From CAYJHC01 sp964370035 (lineage in GTDB: Bacteria > Bacillota > Clostridia > Peptostreptococcales > Anaerovoracaceae), in NCBI GenBank assembly GCA_964370035.1, contig CAYJGT010000003.1, positions 1 through 47,408 on the forward strand: DNA of 47,408 nucleotides, read 5' to 3'. A program made the translations under genes and the position numbers. Numbering within the stretch: position 1 is the first letter of the stretch; each line of letters begins with the position of its first letter. The notes under the pieces are model-generated. The model was not told where the DNA came from, ran no database searches, and saw only the letters and a program-made list of their open reading frames with translations. Below are positions 8,077 to 16,957 of the stretch, one piece after another.

Positions 8077-10577
8077 TTATGCAGTTGCCCTATATATTCC
8101 AAATTCTTCAGCTTCTTCCACTTTCTTTCTAGAGAGAAACATTACTCCTGCTTGTATTAGTGTGATTGCTGCAAATATGATTGTCCACTCATCTACTATT
8201 ACCATAGGCAATGTCATATCTTGGGTTAGTACGAATAAGATTATAGCTCCTATCATTGGAATTATACTTAACGCTCTTACTATACCTCTTCTCTTTATTT
8301 GCTCACCATTCTCTATATATTCTTCGTCCTCTCTTCTTCCACTTAGATAAGTTACTAGCAATGTTACTGACATTAGTCCTGTAACCACTGTCAGAATTAA
8401 GTCTAGTAGTGACCAGCTTGCTCCTGCTGATGCTAAAGGAACTTCAACTTCATCAATTACTGCTGAATCTGCTGTTTCTGCTATTGCTCCTATAGCTGCT
8501 GTCGGTAGTGGTGCAATAGCTCCTACTACTGCTGCTACTGGCGTAGGCAAGGCTTCTGATAATGGGTTTGTTGGAGGTGTAGTACTACCTGAAGTTGTTC
8601 CGCTAGCTTCCGGATCTGTTGTTCCACCANNNNNNNNNNNNNNNNNNNNNNNNNNNNNNNNNNNNNNNNNNNNNNNNNNNNNNNNNNNNNNNNNNNNNNN
8701 NNNNNNNNNNNNNNNNNNNNNNNNNNNNNTGTTGTTCCACCATCTCCTGGTGTTGTTGTTCCACCAGTTCCTGTTGTTGTTTCTTTCCAGCCTGCATAAA
8801 GAGTTACTTCTTCTTCAACCTTAGTTGTATCAAAATCCCAAAGTGTTGTTAGATCTTCATCTACATACCATCCAGTAAATTCAAACCCAACTCTACTTGT
8901 ATCTGTTCCTTCTGTCGGAACTAAGCTACCTTGGTCCACTATTTTGTCTTCTACATCACTTCCGCCATTCTCTACGAATATTACATTTATTGGCTTAGGT
9001 GAATATGTTACTGTAAATCTATATGTTCCCGCTCCAAGGTTCTTGTGATTTATTGAATATTGGTCTCCACTTTTGTTAATTTCAAGACCGTCAACCGGCT
9101 TATCTTCTTCACTCACTTCTTTATTAGCAACATCATTATCCCATTCTTTTGTATCAACAGTGCTGGTAACATATTCTACTGTTGGATAATATTTAACACC
9201 ATTTTTATCTTCTACCACTGGAGCATACACTCCTAATGTATCTTTAATATCTATATCACTGTCTTGGCCCTCTTCATCATAGCCTGTTATTATTTTATCT
9301 CCTGCTTCACCTTGCAAAGTTGGTAGCAACTTTACTCCTGATTCAACTCCTTCTGGCAACCCTGTTACAGCAACCTCTGCTTCTGCAATGTTGAATTCTA
9401 CTTCCGGACTAGTAAATGGCTCGTAATATTTTGTCTCACCTATCCAATAGTCGTATTGTGTAGTTCCATTTGTTTCCTGTAGCTTGTATGCTCCTTCTCC
9501 CAATGTTGGATCTATTTTTACTCTGTAAGTAAGAGTTCTAGTTTCAGTTCCTAATTCTTCACCTTCCTTTGGGCTCCAATATATAGTTCCCTCTTCATTA
9601 ACAGTTAATACACCATCTTCTTTTTCATCAGCGGTTTCTGCATTTATCACCATTTTTTCCGAACCCTCTACCAGATCAAAGTGATCTCCCATTTTATCCA
9701 TAAGACCCGATCCAGCAATTGACACTGATATTTCTTCTAGAAAATCATCTAAGCCAAAATCTGTTGCTCCAGACTTTATTGTTCTATAATAAGCCGCATC
9801 ATCAGTTTCTTTATTATTATCACCTGCTATATCCTTAAGCACCTGCGCATTTATGTCAAGTCCTATCGAGTAAATTTCTACGCCGTCTTCTTTAATTTGA
9901 TCTGCTGCTGCAATTGCCGCATTTTTTTCTGCCGTAGTTGTATTATCTCCATTACCTAATTCTGTTACTCCATCTGCTGCCAAATAATGAGTCGGTAATC
10001 CATCAGAGATAATTATCATTATTTCTTCTCTTTCAGTATTACCCTCTTCAAAGGTATCGGCTCCCATTAGCAAACCTTTCTCTGTGTTTGTTCCTCCGCC
10101 TGCTTTAAGTGCTTTTGAAGCTGCTAATATATCTTCGTAGTTATCTGTAAGGCCCTGAACTGTCTTTGTTCCTGTAAAAGAACCTGTAGATTCAGAGTTG
10201 AATTTTGTCAAAGAAACCCTAACATCTGCCGAGGCTGGTATGCTGTTCACAAATTCACTTATTGCATCCTTTGCAACTGACAGTCTATCGTTACCATTTA
10301 AATTCATACTCCCAGAGGTATCAACAACTAATGCCACATCAACCGGAGTTGCCTTTTGCATCTCAATCATTGTTGGTGTAAATTTTAGCTTAATTTCCCA
10401 TTCATCTATAGCCACTCTTTTTACAGCTTCTTTGCTTGTTTCTTGGATATGAGCCTCTTTGCCGTCCTCATATTTTTCTTCTGCCGTATCTGCTGATACA
10501 GTCATCACGCTTCCTGTCAGCATCACTATTGTTAGCATTAAAGCCATTAATTTTTGCAGTGATTTTTTCTTAGTCAT
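8077..10577 (-). CDS. secreted VWA-domain surface protein with InlB B-repeat, Thr/Gly linker and C-terminal membrane domain (interrupted by an assembly gap)
   Basis: A signal peptide (about residues 1-29, MTKKKSLQKL then a hydrophobic stretch ending SVMTVSA) leads into a von Willebrand factor A domain from about residue 80 with the MIDAS motif DTSGSM, a GGGTNTEKG threonine loop and ISDGLPT. Further on, an InlB B-repeat / Listeria-Bacteroides repeat ends in FTGWYVDEDLTTLWDF and VTLYAGW. A Gly-Thr-Thr-rich linker then enters the gap at 8630-8729. Beyond it another frame continues with GGTTDPEASGTT and ends in a domain with three predicted hydrophobic segments (SLLDLILTVV; a middle one; WTIIFAAITLI). 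That membrane tail recurs on clostridial repeat proteins and replaces an LPXTG anchor. The two frames are one gene, since the true gap length is unknown. Start: ATG 10577 behind GGGGAGA. A likely adhesin; its ligand is unknown. Confidence 0.85.
8630..8729. other. assembly gap (100 N) inside the Thr/Gly repeat linker
   Basis: Exactly 100 undetermined bases. Both edges carry the same repeat word GTTGTTCCACCA (encoding Gly-Gly-Thr-Thr on the minus strand), so an unresolved tandem repeat in the surface-protein gene is the likely cause. True length is unknown and need not preserve the written frame. Confidence 0.9.
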
Positions 10578-11250
10578 CTTGTCTCTCCCCATATTACTTA
10601 TGCACTNNNNNNNNNNNNNNNNNNNNNNNNNNNNNNNNNNNNNNNNNNNNNNNNNNNNNNNNNNNNNNNNNNNNNNNNNNNNNNNNNNNNNNNNNNNNNN
10701 NNNNNNCACTATTTTTTTGTTTTTCAAATTCATTACACTCATTATACCTAAGCAACCGCAACACAATTTGATACTTTTTGATGATTTTCAAATTTTTTTT
10801 ATTTTTTCTTTCTTACCCTTGCTTTTTTTCCGTTTAATAATATCCATTAAAATATTAACAGTTAAAATCTATGATTTAATCCAATTTTAAATTACTTACA
10901 ACAAGCCCACTTCAGATTCTCTTAAGTTTATATGTCCTAAATTAATTTTCTTTTTTCCTTTAACTTTTATCTAATCTCTTTTCTTTATATTCTAACAAAC
11001 CTTATCATACTAAAAAAAGCGCAGCGGCTTTCATCACTACACTTTTAAAATTTTTTATTTAATTATATTGTTCAAGAAACTTACGTCTAAGGAAATCGCA
11101 ATCTCTGCTCTTTATATTTATAATTATTTTTCATTGTACCATCCATAAAAATATTGGTGCTGGAGCCGTATCAAGTATTTCAAGTAAGAGAATTTTTACT
11201 GGCTATTTTATCCTGTTTTTATAAATAATAAGGGTATTTAAAGTGTTGTC
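10578..11250. other. intergenic region between the surface-protein gene and the biotin module
   Basis: AT-rich, with no recognisable gene on either strand. It contains the second assembly gap and, upstream of it on the minus strand, a TATAAT at 10741-10746 that could be the -10 box of the surface-protein promoter; no convincing -35 box is seen. The part from about 10850 to 11240 shows nothing I can identify. Confidence 0.6.
10607..10706. other. assembly gap (100 N) 29 bases upstream of the surface-protein start codon
   Basis: Exactly 100 undetermined bases between the ribosome binding site of the surface-protein gene and its probable promoter. Both edges carry CACT on the plus strand. A phase-variable repeat or small mobile element could be hidden here; nothing in the visible sequence decides this. 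Confidence 0.9.
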
Positions 11251-11278
11251 GTTAACTTTTTCACTCTTATTGGTTGAC
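11251..11278 (+). promoter_or_regulatory. BirA operator 1 upstream of bioY
   Basis: GTTAAC (11251-11256) and GTTGACAA (from 11273) are separated by 16 bases, close to the Firmicute BirA pattern TTGTTAAC-N14-16-GTTAACAA. The right half-site contains the -35 box of the bioY promoter, so bound BirA would block RNA polymerase. A birA gene with a helix-turn-helix domain follows bioY. Confidence 0.7.
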
Positions 11279-11303
11279 AATGCTTTAGTTGCTATGGTAT
11301 TAT
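11274..11303 (+). promoter_or_regulatory. bioY promoter
   Basis: Perfect TTGACA at 11274-11279, an 18-base spacer, and TATTAT at 11298-11303. The -35 box lies inside BirA operator 1, and operator 2 begins 12 bases after the -10 box. Confidence 0.8.
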
Positions 11304-11314
11304 CATTTCGTAAC

Positions 11315-11342
11315 GTAAACTTTCAAACTCATAAACGTTTAC
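11315..11342 (+). promoter_or_regulatory. BirA operator 2 near the bioY transcription start
   Basis: GTAAAC (11315-11320) and GTTTACAA (from 11337) form an inverted repeat with the same 16-base spacing as operator 1. It resembles the GTAAAC/GTTTAC half-sites known for BirA operators. It sits just downstream of the promoter, giving a tandem, probably cooperative, arrangement. Confidence 0.6.
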
Positions 11343-11424
11343 AATGCATGTTTTTTAAGTCATATCATGTTCACAATACGTGTTTTTAAACATAACATGC
11401 TTTCAGTACATATTTTTAACTATA
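11337..11424 (+). repeat. three degenerate tandem repeats in the bioY leader
   Basis: Units of 32, 30 and about 26 bases start at 11337 (GTTTACAATGCATG), 11369 (GTTCACAATACGTG) and 11399 (GCTTTCAGTACATA). Each continues into a T-run followed by an AAC/AAG-type segment. The first unit begins with the right half-site of BirA operator 2, and later units look like decayed copies of it. Confidence 0.65.
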
Positions 11425-11435
11425 GGAGGAATACA

Positions 11436-11981
11436 ATGTCACTATCAAACTCATCTAACGTAAAAAGAATTACCTACATCTCTCTCTTCTCAGTATTAAT
11501 TACAATCTGCTCTTGGATTTCAATTCCAATAGGAGGAATTCCTATTACATTACAAACTTTTGCTGTTTTTCTTGCTATTTTTACTCTCGGAGCAAGATAT
11601 TCTGCCCTTGCGTTAACTGTGTATTTGTTACTAGGCGCTATTGGCCTCCCTGTATTTGCTGGTTTTGGAAGCGGCCTTGGCACATTGTTCGGTCTTACGG
11701 GCGGTTACTTAATCGGCTTTTATGGAATTATTATTTGTTATGGAGCAATAACCAAAATTTTTGGGAAAAGCAAGTTGCCGACCTTCATAGGTTCACTTCT
11801 TGGCCTTATTAGTTGTTATGCAATAGGCACCGCTTGGTTTATTTATGTCTATACTGGAACTTCAGGCGCAATTGGAATAATTGCAACTTTAAGCCTTACT
11901 GTTTTCCCTTTTATAGCTTTTGACATAGGTAAAATTATTTTAGCAATCTTTTTAGAAAAACGTCTTCGAAAACATATCTAA
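11436..11981 (+). CDS. bioY: biotin transporter BioY (ECF substrate-binding component)
   Basis: BioY is the membrane S-component that binds biotin and works alone or with the shared ECF energising module. The 181-residue protein has about six hydrophobic segments and the family hallmarks: PIGGIPITLQTFAVFLA near the N-terminus, YLLLGAIGLPVFAGF with GSGLGTLFGLTGGYLIGF after it, and a C-terminal FPFIAFDIGKIILA. The start chosen is the ATG behind AGGAGGAATACA; an earlier in-frame ATG at 11367 lies within the leader repeats and has no ribosome site. No ECF ATPase genes are adjacent. Tandem BirA operators and the downstream birA gene argue that expression rises when biotin is scarce. Confidence 0.95.
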   Translation: MSLSNSSNVKRITYISLFSVLITICSWISIPIGGIPITLQTFAVFLAIFTLGARYSALALTVYLLLGAIGLPVFAGFGSGLGTLFGLTGGYLIGFYGIIICYGAITKIFGKSKLPTFIGSLLGLISCYAIGTAWFIYVYTGTSGAIGIIATLSLTVFPFIAFDIGKIILAIFLEKRLRKHI

Positions 11982-12112
11982 GGTATAATATAGCACACAC
12001 ATTCTCTGCCTCTTCTATCAAACTATAACAAAGAAAAGTTCTTCATAAATCATGTCAAAAATATCTTTTCAAAAATTGGTGGTTTGATTTTAATATTTAT
12101 TCAGATTCACTA

Positions 12113-12142
12113 TTGTCATAGGTATAAAATTATTGATATACT
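12113..12142 (+). promoter_or_regulatory. possible birA promoter
   Basis: TTGTCA at 12113-12118 and TATACT at 12137-12142 are separated by 18 bases, about 33 bases before the birA start. No BirA half-sites are seen here, so birA may be expressed independently of bioY. Confidence 0.5.
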
Positions 12143-12175
12143 AGTTTATATAGAATTTTTAGGAAAGGTATTCAT

Positions 12176-13216
12176 ATGAAAAAAACTTTAAAAGCACAAG
12201 TGCTCGCTGCTTTAGAAAATTCAAAAGGGAGTCCAGTCTCTGGACAAGATTTAGCCAATCAACTGGGAACTTCACGGGCCGCAATTTGGAAAGCCATAGA
12301 TAGTCTTAGAAAACAGGGCTGCCTTATAGAAGCTTCATCAAAAATAGGTTATCAACTAGCTACGGACACAAACTACCTTTCAAAAGAAGGAATTTTGCCT
12401 TATCTTACAGACTTAGCTCCAATAAATGAAGATAATTTTATTTTCTTTCAAACCATAGACTCTACAAATAAAGAAGCTAGTCGCCTTATTTCTGACGACA
12501 AACTTCCAGAGGCTCCTATTTTTCCTTTTACGTTCGAAAGCTCTGGACTTTACGCCGTGATTGTTGCCAATCACCAAGAAAAAGGAAAGGGGCGGCTCGG
12601 CAGAAGTTTTTATTCTCCTAAAGATACAGGCCTTTATATCAGTCTCATCATCAAACCTCAATTTAAGCTTGAAAGTGTAACTCTCCTTACAACCATGGTT
12701 TCTGTAGTTTTAACGGAAGCTTTAGAAAAGGTCTCGGGCGCAAGTCCAAAAATTAAATGGGTTAACGACTTATATCTAGACGAAAAGAAGGTCTGTGGAA
12801 TTTTGTCTGAAGGGGTTACAAATTTCGAAACTGGCCAAATCGAACATATAGTTTTAGGCATGGGCTTTAATTGTTTTACAAAAGAATTTTCCGAAGAAGC
12901 GGGCCCTAATGCCGGCTCTCTTTCCTCAGAAGTTTTCTCTAGGAATCAACTAGCTGCAGAAGTGATACTGGCCTGTCAAAATCTACTAACATCAATGAAA
13001 GACTTTGACCTATCTAATCCATCTTTAGAGCAACGCTCTCTTTTAAAAAGATATAAAGAAAAGTCTCTTTTGTTAGGAAAAGAAATTGTAATTTTAAATA
13101 CAAATAAAATAGCTACCGCCATAGACATAGGTCTTGACGGAAGCCTTATTATTAAAGATTCTGAAGGTAACATCGAAACAATCTCCTCTGGAGAAGTTTC
13201 CGTAAGGCTGATTTAA
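12176..13216 (+). CDS. birA: bifunctional biotin-protein ligase / biotin repressor
   Basis: BirA attaches biotin to carboxylase carrier domains through biotinyl-5'-AMP and, as holo-repressor, binds biotin operators. The 346-residue protein is a two-function class II type. An N-terminal winged helix (about residues 5-60) includes SGQDLANQLGTSRAAIWKAI. The catalytic domain has KGKGRLGRSFYSP, the biotinyl-adenylate loop, then KIKWVNDLYLDEKKVCGIL, in which Lys is the usual catalytic residue. A C-terminal SH3-like domain ends with ISSGEVSVRLI. The ribosome site is AGGAAAGG seven bases before the ATG. Repressor function is supported by the two operators in front of bioY. Confidence 0.96.
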   Translation: MKKTLKAQVLAALENSKGSPVSGQDLANQLGTSRAAIWKAIDSLRKQGCLIEASSKIGYQLATDTNYLSKEGILPYLTDLAPINEDNFIFFQTIDSTNKEASRLISDDKLPEAPIFPFTFESSGLYAVIVANHQEKGKGRLGRSFYSPKDTGLYISLIIKPQFKLESVTLLTTMVSVVLTEALEKVSGASPKIKWVNDLYLDEKKVCGILSEGVTNFETGQIEHIVLGMGFNCFTKEFSEEAGPNAGSLSSEVFSRNQLAAEVILACQNLLTSMKDFDLSNPSLEQRSLLKRYKEKSLLLGKEIVILNTNKIATAIDIGLDGSLIIKDSEGNIETISSGEVSVRLI

Positions 13217-13344
13217 TTTAATTCCCTATCAAGTCTCCTTAAACCTCCTTTGCCCCCTCTAATATCCTGCCTACCAATTTCTTTAAACCCATAGTTTCAT
13301 GAAAGAATAAAGATTTAGAATTCGGTGGACTAATGTCAATTTCA

Positions 13345-13373
13345 CAGGCTACTACTCGGTAGCCTGTTTTTTT
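13345..13373 (+). terminator. Rho-independent terminator after birA
   Basis: CAGGCTAC (13345-13352) and GTAGCCTG (13359-13366) form a perfect 8-bp stem with a 6-base loop, followed by seven T. It ends the bioY-birA unit before the convergent tagO-like gene. Confidence 0.9.
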
Positions 13374-13438
13374 GCATAATCAACTGTATTTAAATTTCGC
13401 AACTATTTCTACAACTTCCTAAATGATATCTCTTATCA

Positions 13439-14569
13439 TTATTTGATTTTGAAAATTTTATCTATTTTTTTCCCCGAAATATCTGTCAGTACCACCACCA
13501 CATAAATTACAGCAATAACCAATAATCCCGCCACTTCTAAGTAAAGTTCTCTACTGAAAAGTATTGCTGCAATTCCAAGAATTCCACAGATTCCATACAT
13601 ACAGAGAACAGTTCTTCTTTGTCCCATTCCAGACTTAATAAGCCTATGATGAAAATGCCCTTTATCCGGAGACATTATTGGCTGACCTTTTATCTTTCTT
13701 CTAATTATGGCAAATACAGTATCAAAAATCGGAAGAGATAAAGCTATTCCAGGAAGTATAACCGCCATCACCGTTGCTGATTTAACCGTACCCACTATAG
13801 AAAGTGTTCCTATCAAAAATCCTAAATACTGAGATCCACAATCCCCCATAAACGTTCTCGCAGGATAAAAATTGTAAACTAAAAACCCAAGAGCAGCACC
13901 CGCTACAGCCATCATTGGCAGAGCCCCCTGATAGTATCCAAAAATATACCCTACATAAGCTATGCATAAAGATGCAATAGCAACTGTTCCTGAAGCCAAT
14001 CCATCTAACCCATCAATCAAGTTTATTGTATTTGTAATGGCAACAATCCACAACACAGTAAATACATAAGATGAAATTTCTGAAAAGTATAGATTCATGT
14101 CAAATATTAAAGATAAAAATTCAACTTCTACACCAAAGAAATAAACTATTGAAGCAGCACCAATTTGCGCAAGTAGCTTAGGCCATGCTGAAAGTTGCTT
14201 GTAATCGTCTAGTAAGCCAAATAAAAATATTATAGTACCTCCAAATAAGATGCCTAAAATTTGCATTTCCATAGGAGAAAATTCAAAAGAAAACCCGTCA
14301 ATAATCGCCGTTTCATCATCTTTCGAAATAGCACCCACCCCATATAGATTAAAAACTAATGGAATTAAAATACCTACTGTTGCACCCGCAAAAATGCCTA
14401 TTCCTCCAATCCTAGGTGTTGCTCTTTCATGAATTCTTCTTTCTCCATCGGGAATATCAATAGCCCCTGTCTTTTTGGCCAAAATGATAGATAACGGAAC
14501 TACTAAGATAGCCACCACAAAGGCAATAGCGCTACCCCCTATCATTAATTGTAATATACTTATTTCCAT
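13439..14569 (-). CDS. tagO: undecaprenyl-phosphate N-acetylhexosamine-1-phosphate transferase (TagO/WecA family)
   Basis: The membrane enzyme loads a sugar-1-phosphate (usually GlcNAc) onto undecaprenyl phosphate, the first step of teichoic acid or envelope polysaccharide synthesis. The 376-residue protein has about ten hydrophobic segments. Diagnostic motifs are the early ERATPRIGGIGIF, the metal-binding LFGLLDDYKQL near residue 120, NTINLIDGLDGLASG around residue 180, FMGDCGSQYLGF around residue 240, and the cytoplasmic DKGHFHHRL. The HFHHRL motif separates it from MraY. A GGAGA ribosome site precedes the ATG, 24 bases after the recombinase gene, so the two are probably co-transcribed. The sugar specificity cannot be read from sequence. 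Confidence 0.92.
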   Translation of the reverse strand: MEISILQLMIGGSAIAFVVAILVVPLSIILAKKTGAIDIPDGERRIHERATPRIGGIGIFAGATVGILIPLVFNLYGVGAISKDDETAIIDGFSFEFSPMEMQILGILFGGTIIFLFGLLDDYKQLSAWPKLLAQIGAASIVYFFGVEVEFLSLIFDMNLYFSEISSYVFTVLWIVAITNTINLIDGLDGLASGTVAIASLCIAYVGYIFGYYQGALPMMAVAGAALGFLVYNFYPARTFMGDCGSQYLGFLIGTLSIVGTVKSATVMAVILPGIALSLPIFDTVFAIIRRKIKGQPIMSPDKGHFHHRLIKSGMGQRRTVLCMYGICGILGIAAILFSRELYLEVAGLLVIAVIYVVVVLTDISGKKIDKIFKIK

Positions 14570-14593
14570 AAAATCTCCTGTTCCACCACTTTT

Positions 14594-15469
14594 TTATGCT
14601 CTTGGATGGCAATTATCGTATACATCTTTTAATTTAGTTCTAACAAATCCAGCATAGATTTGCGTACTTGCCAACTCCTCATGGCCCAATAAATCCTGAA
14701 TAGATTTTAAATCTGCTCCATGTTGTAGCATATGGATTGCAAAAGAATTTCTCAAAATATTAGGGGTCATTGGCTTTTCTAGGCCAGCTCTTTCTCCGCA
14801 TTCTTTTAATATTTTCCAAAGGCCCTGCCTAGTCATTCTGTTTCCATGAAAATTAATAAATAGGGCATTCTCACCCTCTTTTGCTAATGCACCACGGACT
14901 TGATCTATATAACAATCTATAGCCTTCCTTGCTTGTGTCCCAACAGGAATAACTCTAGCTTTTCCATATTTTCCTGAACAACTTAAGAATCCAATTTTCG
15001 TATTTATATCTTTCTCATTTGCCTCAATCACTTCCCTCGCCCTAAGCCCCGTAGCGTACATAACTTCTAGAATAGCCATATTTCTCTTATCTTTATTTGT
15101 AACTATAGGCAAAGATAGCAAGCTTTCCATTTCTCTTTCATTCAAATACTCCAACTGTTTTTTCTCTACTTTAGGACTTTTTATTCCATTTGCAGGATTT
15201 TCTTTTATAACTTTTTCTTCTATCAAAAAATTATAAAAAGTTCTAGCAGATGCCAATTTTCTATTAATTGTCGCTGGAGATTTGCCATCTTCTTTTAGTT
15301 TCATCAAATAAGCTACCATATCCATGCTGGAGGCCTCTTCAATAAGCTTAAGCCCTCTATCTTTCATGAATTTTGACAGTTCTCCCAAGTCACCGTTGTA
15401 TGCTTCTATGCTATTTTGTGACATACTTTTATTCTTTTTTAAATATTCACTATATTTGTTTGTATACAT
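14594..15469 (-). CDS. XerD-like tyrosine recombinase with an altered catalytic motif
   Basis: The 291-residue protein has the two-domain Xer layout: an N-terminal SAM-like core-binding domain (YLKKNKSMSQNSIEAY, then NRKLASARTFYNFL) and a C-terminal catalytic domain. Arg-I is present in ATGLRAREV, Arg-II in NILRNSF, the third-box His in LGHEELASTQIY, and the nucleophilic Tyr at its end. The usual HxLRH motif reads NILRN, so the box II His is Asn. Placement next to nudF matches the nudF-xerD neighbourhood of many Firmicutes and argues for a chromosomal Xer protein rather than a phage integrase. Activity in dimer resolution is therefore plausible but uncertain. The start is the ATG 13 bases after the nudF stop. 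Confidence 0.85.
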   Translation of the reverse strand: MYTNKYSEYLKKNKSMSQNSIEAYNGDLGELSKFMKDRGLKLIEEASSMDMVAYLMKLKEDGKSPATINRKLASARTFYNFLIEEKVIKENPANGIKSPKVEKKQLEYLNEREMESLLSLPIVTNKDKRNMAILEVMYATGLRAREVIEANEKDINTKIGFLSCSGKYGKARVIPVGTQARKAIDCYIDQVRGALAKEGENALFINFHGNRMTRQGLWKILKECGERAGLEKPMTPNILRNSFAIHMLQHGADLKSIQDLLGHEELASTQIYAGFVRTKLKDVYDNCHPRA

Positions 15470-15482
15470 AGCACCACCATAA

Positions 15483-16034
15483 TCAAAAATCCTTATTATT
15501 TTTATAGCTCATTTGCTGATACATCATCAATGCAACTATTGTCTTCCCATCTTCTATTTCTCCAGACATAACCATTTCAACGGCACTCTTTAATTCTACC
15601 TCCACAATATCAATGTCTTCTCCTTCATCAAAATTTGTTTCCCCTGGAGTAAGTCCTGTAGCAACATAAATATAAATGACCTCATCAGAATATCCTACTG
15701 CTGGTAGCATTTTTGTAATTAATTCAATATTTTTTGCAGAGTACCCTGTTTCTTCTTCAAGCTCTCTAGCTGCTGTTGAAATTGGACTTTCCCCAATTTC
15801 CATCTTTCCCGCCGGAATTTCAAGCAAAACCTTCTCAATAGGTTTTCTATATTGCTCAACTAGTATGACCTTTCCGTCTTCAGTAATGGGCAGAAGCGCA
15901 ACTGCTCCCCTATGTCTAATTATTTCTCGGTAGGACACCTTCCCACCTCTTATCTGAACCTTGTCTTTTTTTAAGGTCACCACCTTACCTTCATATATAG
16001 TTTCTGATTTGATTGTTTTCTCTTCAAAACTCAT
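15483..16034 (-). CDS. nudF: NUDIX hydrolase, ADP-ribose pyrophosphatase
   Basis: The enzyme cleaves ADP-ribose to AMP and ribose-5-phosphate. At 183 residues it has normal length. The family N-terminus is visible (YEGKVVTLKKDKV), then RHRGAVALLPI and a complete Nudix box from GESPISTAARELEEETGYSA, preceded by LLEIPAGKME as in ADP-ribose-type members. The acidic FDEGEDIDIVEVEL segment follows. It precedes the XerD-like gene by 13 bases, and the two with tagO probably form an operon. The start ATG has only a weak GGATG ribosome site. Confidence 0.93.
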   Translation of the reverse strand: MSFEEKTIKSETIYEGKVVTLKKDKVQIRGGKVSYREIIRHRGAVALLPITEDGKVILVEQYRKPIEKVLLEIPAGKMEIGESPISTAARELEEETGYSAKNIELITKMLPAVGYSDEVIYIYVATGLTPGETNFDEGEDIDIVEVELKSAVEMVMSGEIEDGKTIVALMMYQQMSYKNNKDF

Positions 16035-16128
16035 GTGTTTTACATCCTTATTTCTTTTACTACAACGTCTGTTTTACAAGGCATTTTCAAATAGGACTTT
16101 TATTTTTTACTCCGTTTCTTACCTTTTC

Positions 16129-16929
16129 TTATCCTTCCATTTCCTTCGACCTGTCATAGGCCGCACCAAATGCTTGATCAATAATATTGTAAAAATCTAA
16201 CTCTTCCAACTTTTGCACAGCTTCAATAGTCGTCCCATTAGGCGAGCAAACATTGGCTTTTAATTGGTCCGGATCAACTCCAGTTTCAATAACCATTTTT
16301 GCAGCACCCATCACTGAATTTGCCGCAAAATTTAAAGCCTCTTTTCTACTCATGCCTCTTTTCTCTGCAGCCCTTGCCAATCCATCAATATACATGTAAG
16401 TATATGCTGGACTGCTTCCACTTACTCCAATCACTGAGTGAATAAGCTCTTCTGGAACTTCATAAACTTCTCCAACTCCCGCGAATATTTCTTTTGCCAT
16501 TTCAAATTTACTGTCGGAGACTCTTTCTTCTCTACTAACTGAGGTGACTCCCATATTTATTAGCGCTGGAGTATTAGGCATTATTCTGATAATATTTCCT
16601 TTTTCCTTGATATTTTTTCTTATAAAATCAATTTTTATCCCTGCTGCCATAGAAATCAAGATCGCATCCTCTTTGAGGGAATCTCTTACCTCATTTAACA
16701 ATCCTTGAAAGTCCTTGGGCTTAACTCCAAGAATAATTATGTCTGATTCCTTAGTTAGCTGAGCTATGCCTTCGCAAGCAAAAACCTCCATATTCGCCTG
16801 GATCTTTTCCATTTTTTCTACACATTGATCAAAAACTAATATTTCTTGTCCAAGTTCCTTCGCCTTTGAATAGTAACCCGTCAATATAGCTCCACCCATA
16901 TTGCCAATCCCAATAAATCCTACTTTCAT
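16129..16929 (-). CDS. proC: pyrroline-5-carboxylate reductase
   Basis: ProC reduces pyrroline-5-carboxylate to proline with NAD(P)H, the last step of proline synthesis. The 266-residue protein starts with the Rossmann motif VGFIGIGNMGGAIL and shows ILGVKPKDF, MPNTPALINMGVT, the substrate-binding VIGVSGSSPAYTYMYIDGL, and the C-terminal VCSPNGTTIEAV. The start chosen is the ATG behind AAGGGAGAAAATT; an upstream in-frame ATG would place 18 extra residues before the nucleotide fold and overlap proB. The 28-base gap from proB indicates one operon. Confidence 0.96.
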   Translation of the reverse strand: MKVGFIGIGNMGGAILTGYYSKAKELGQEILVFDQCVEKMEKIQANMEVFACEGIAQLTKESDIIILGVKPKDFQGLLNEVRDSLKEDAILISMAAGIKIDFIRKNIKEKGNIIRIMPNTPALINMGVTSVSREERVSDSKFEMAKEIFAGVGEVYEVPEELIHSVIGVSGSSPAYTYMYIDGLARAAEKRGMSRKEALNFAANSVMGAAKMVIETGVDPDQLKANVCSPNGTTIEAVQKLEELDFYNIIDQAFGAAYDRSKEMEG

Positions 16930-16957
16930 AATTTTCTCCCTTGGTTTACAGTTTGTA

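Noticed and set aside
8077..8300. LPXTG sorting signal at the end of the surface protein
   Set aside because: No LPXTG-like motif is present; the C-terminus is a multi-segment membrane domain ending in a short polar tail.
8077..10577. Surface-protein gene read as frameshifted or as two separate genes
   Set aside because: The frame change coincides with 100 N of unknown true length, and the same Gly-Thr-Thr repeat is encoded on both sides, so one continuous gene is the simpler reading.
11020..11045. Terminator-like hairpin AAAGC / GCTTT in the region upstream of bioY
   Set aside because: The stem is only 5 bp and is not followed by a T-run or placed after a gene.
14594..15469. Phage or mobile-element integrase
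   Set aside because: No attachment-site repeats or phage genes nearby; nudF adjacency and Xer-like length point to a chromosomal XerD-type protein.
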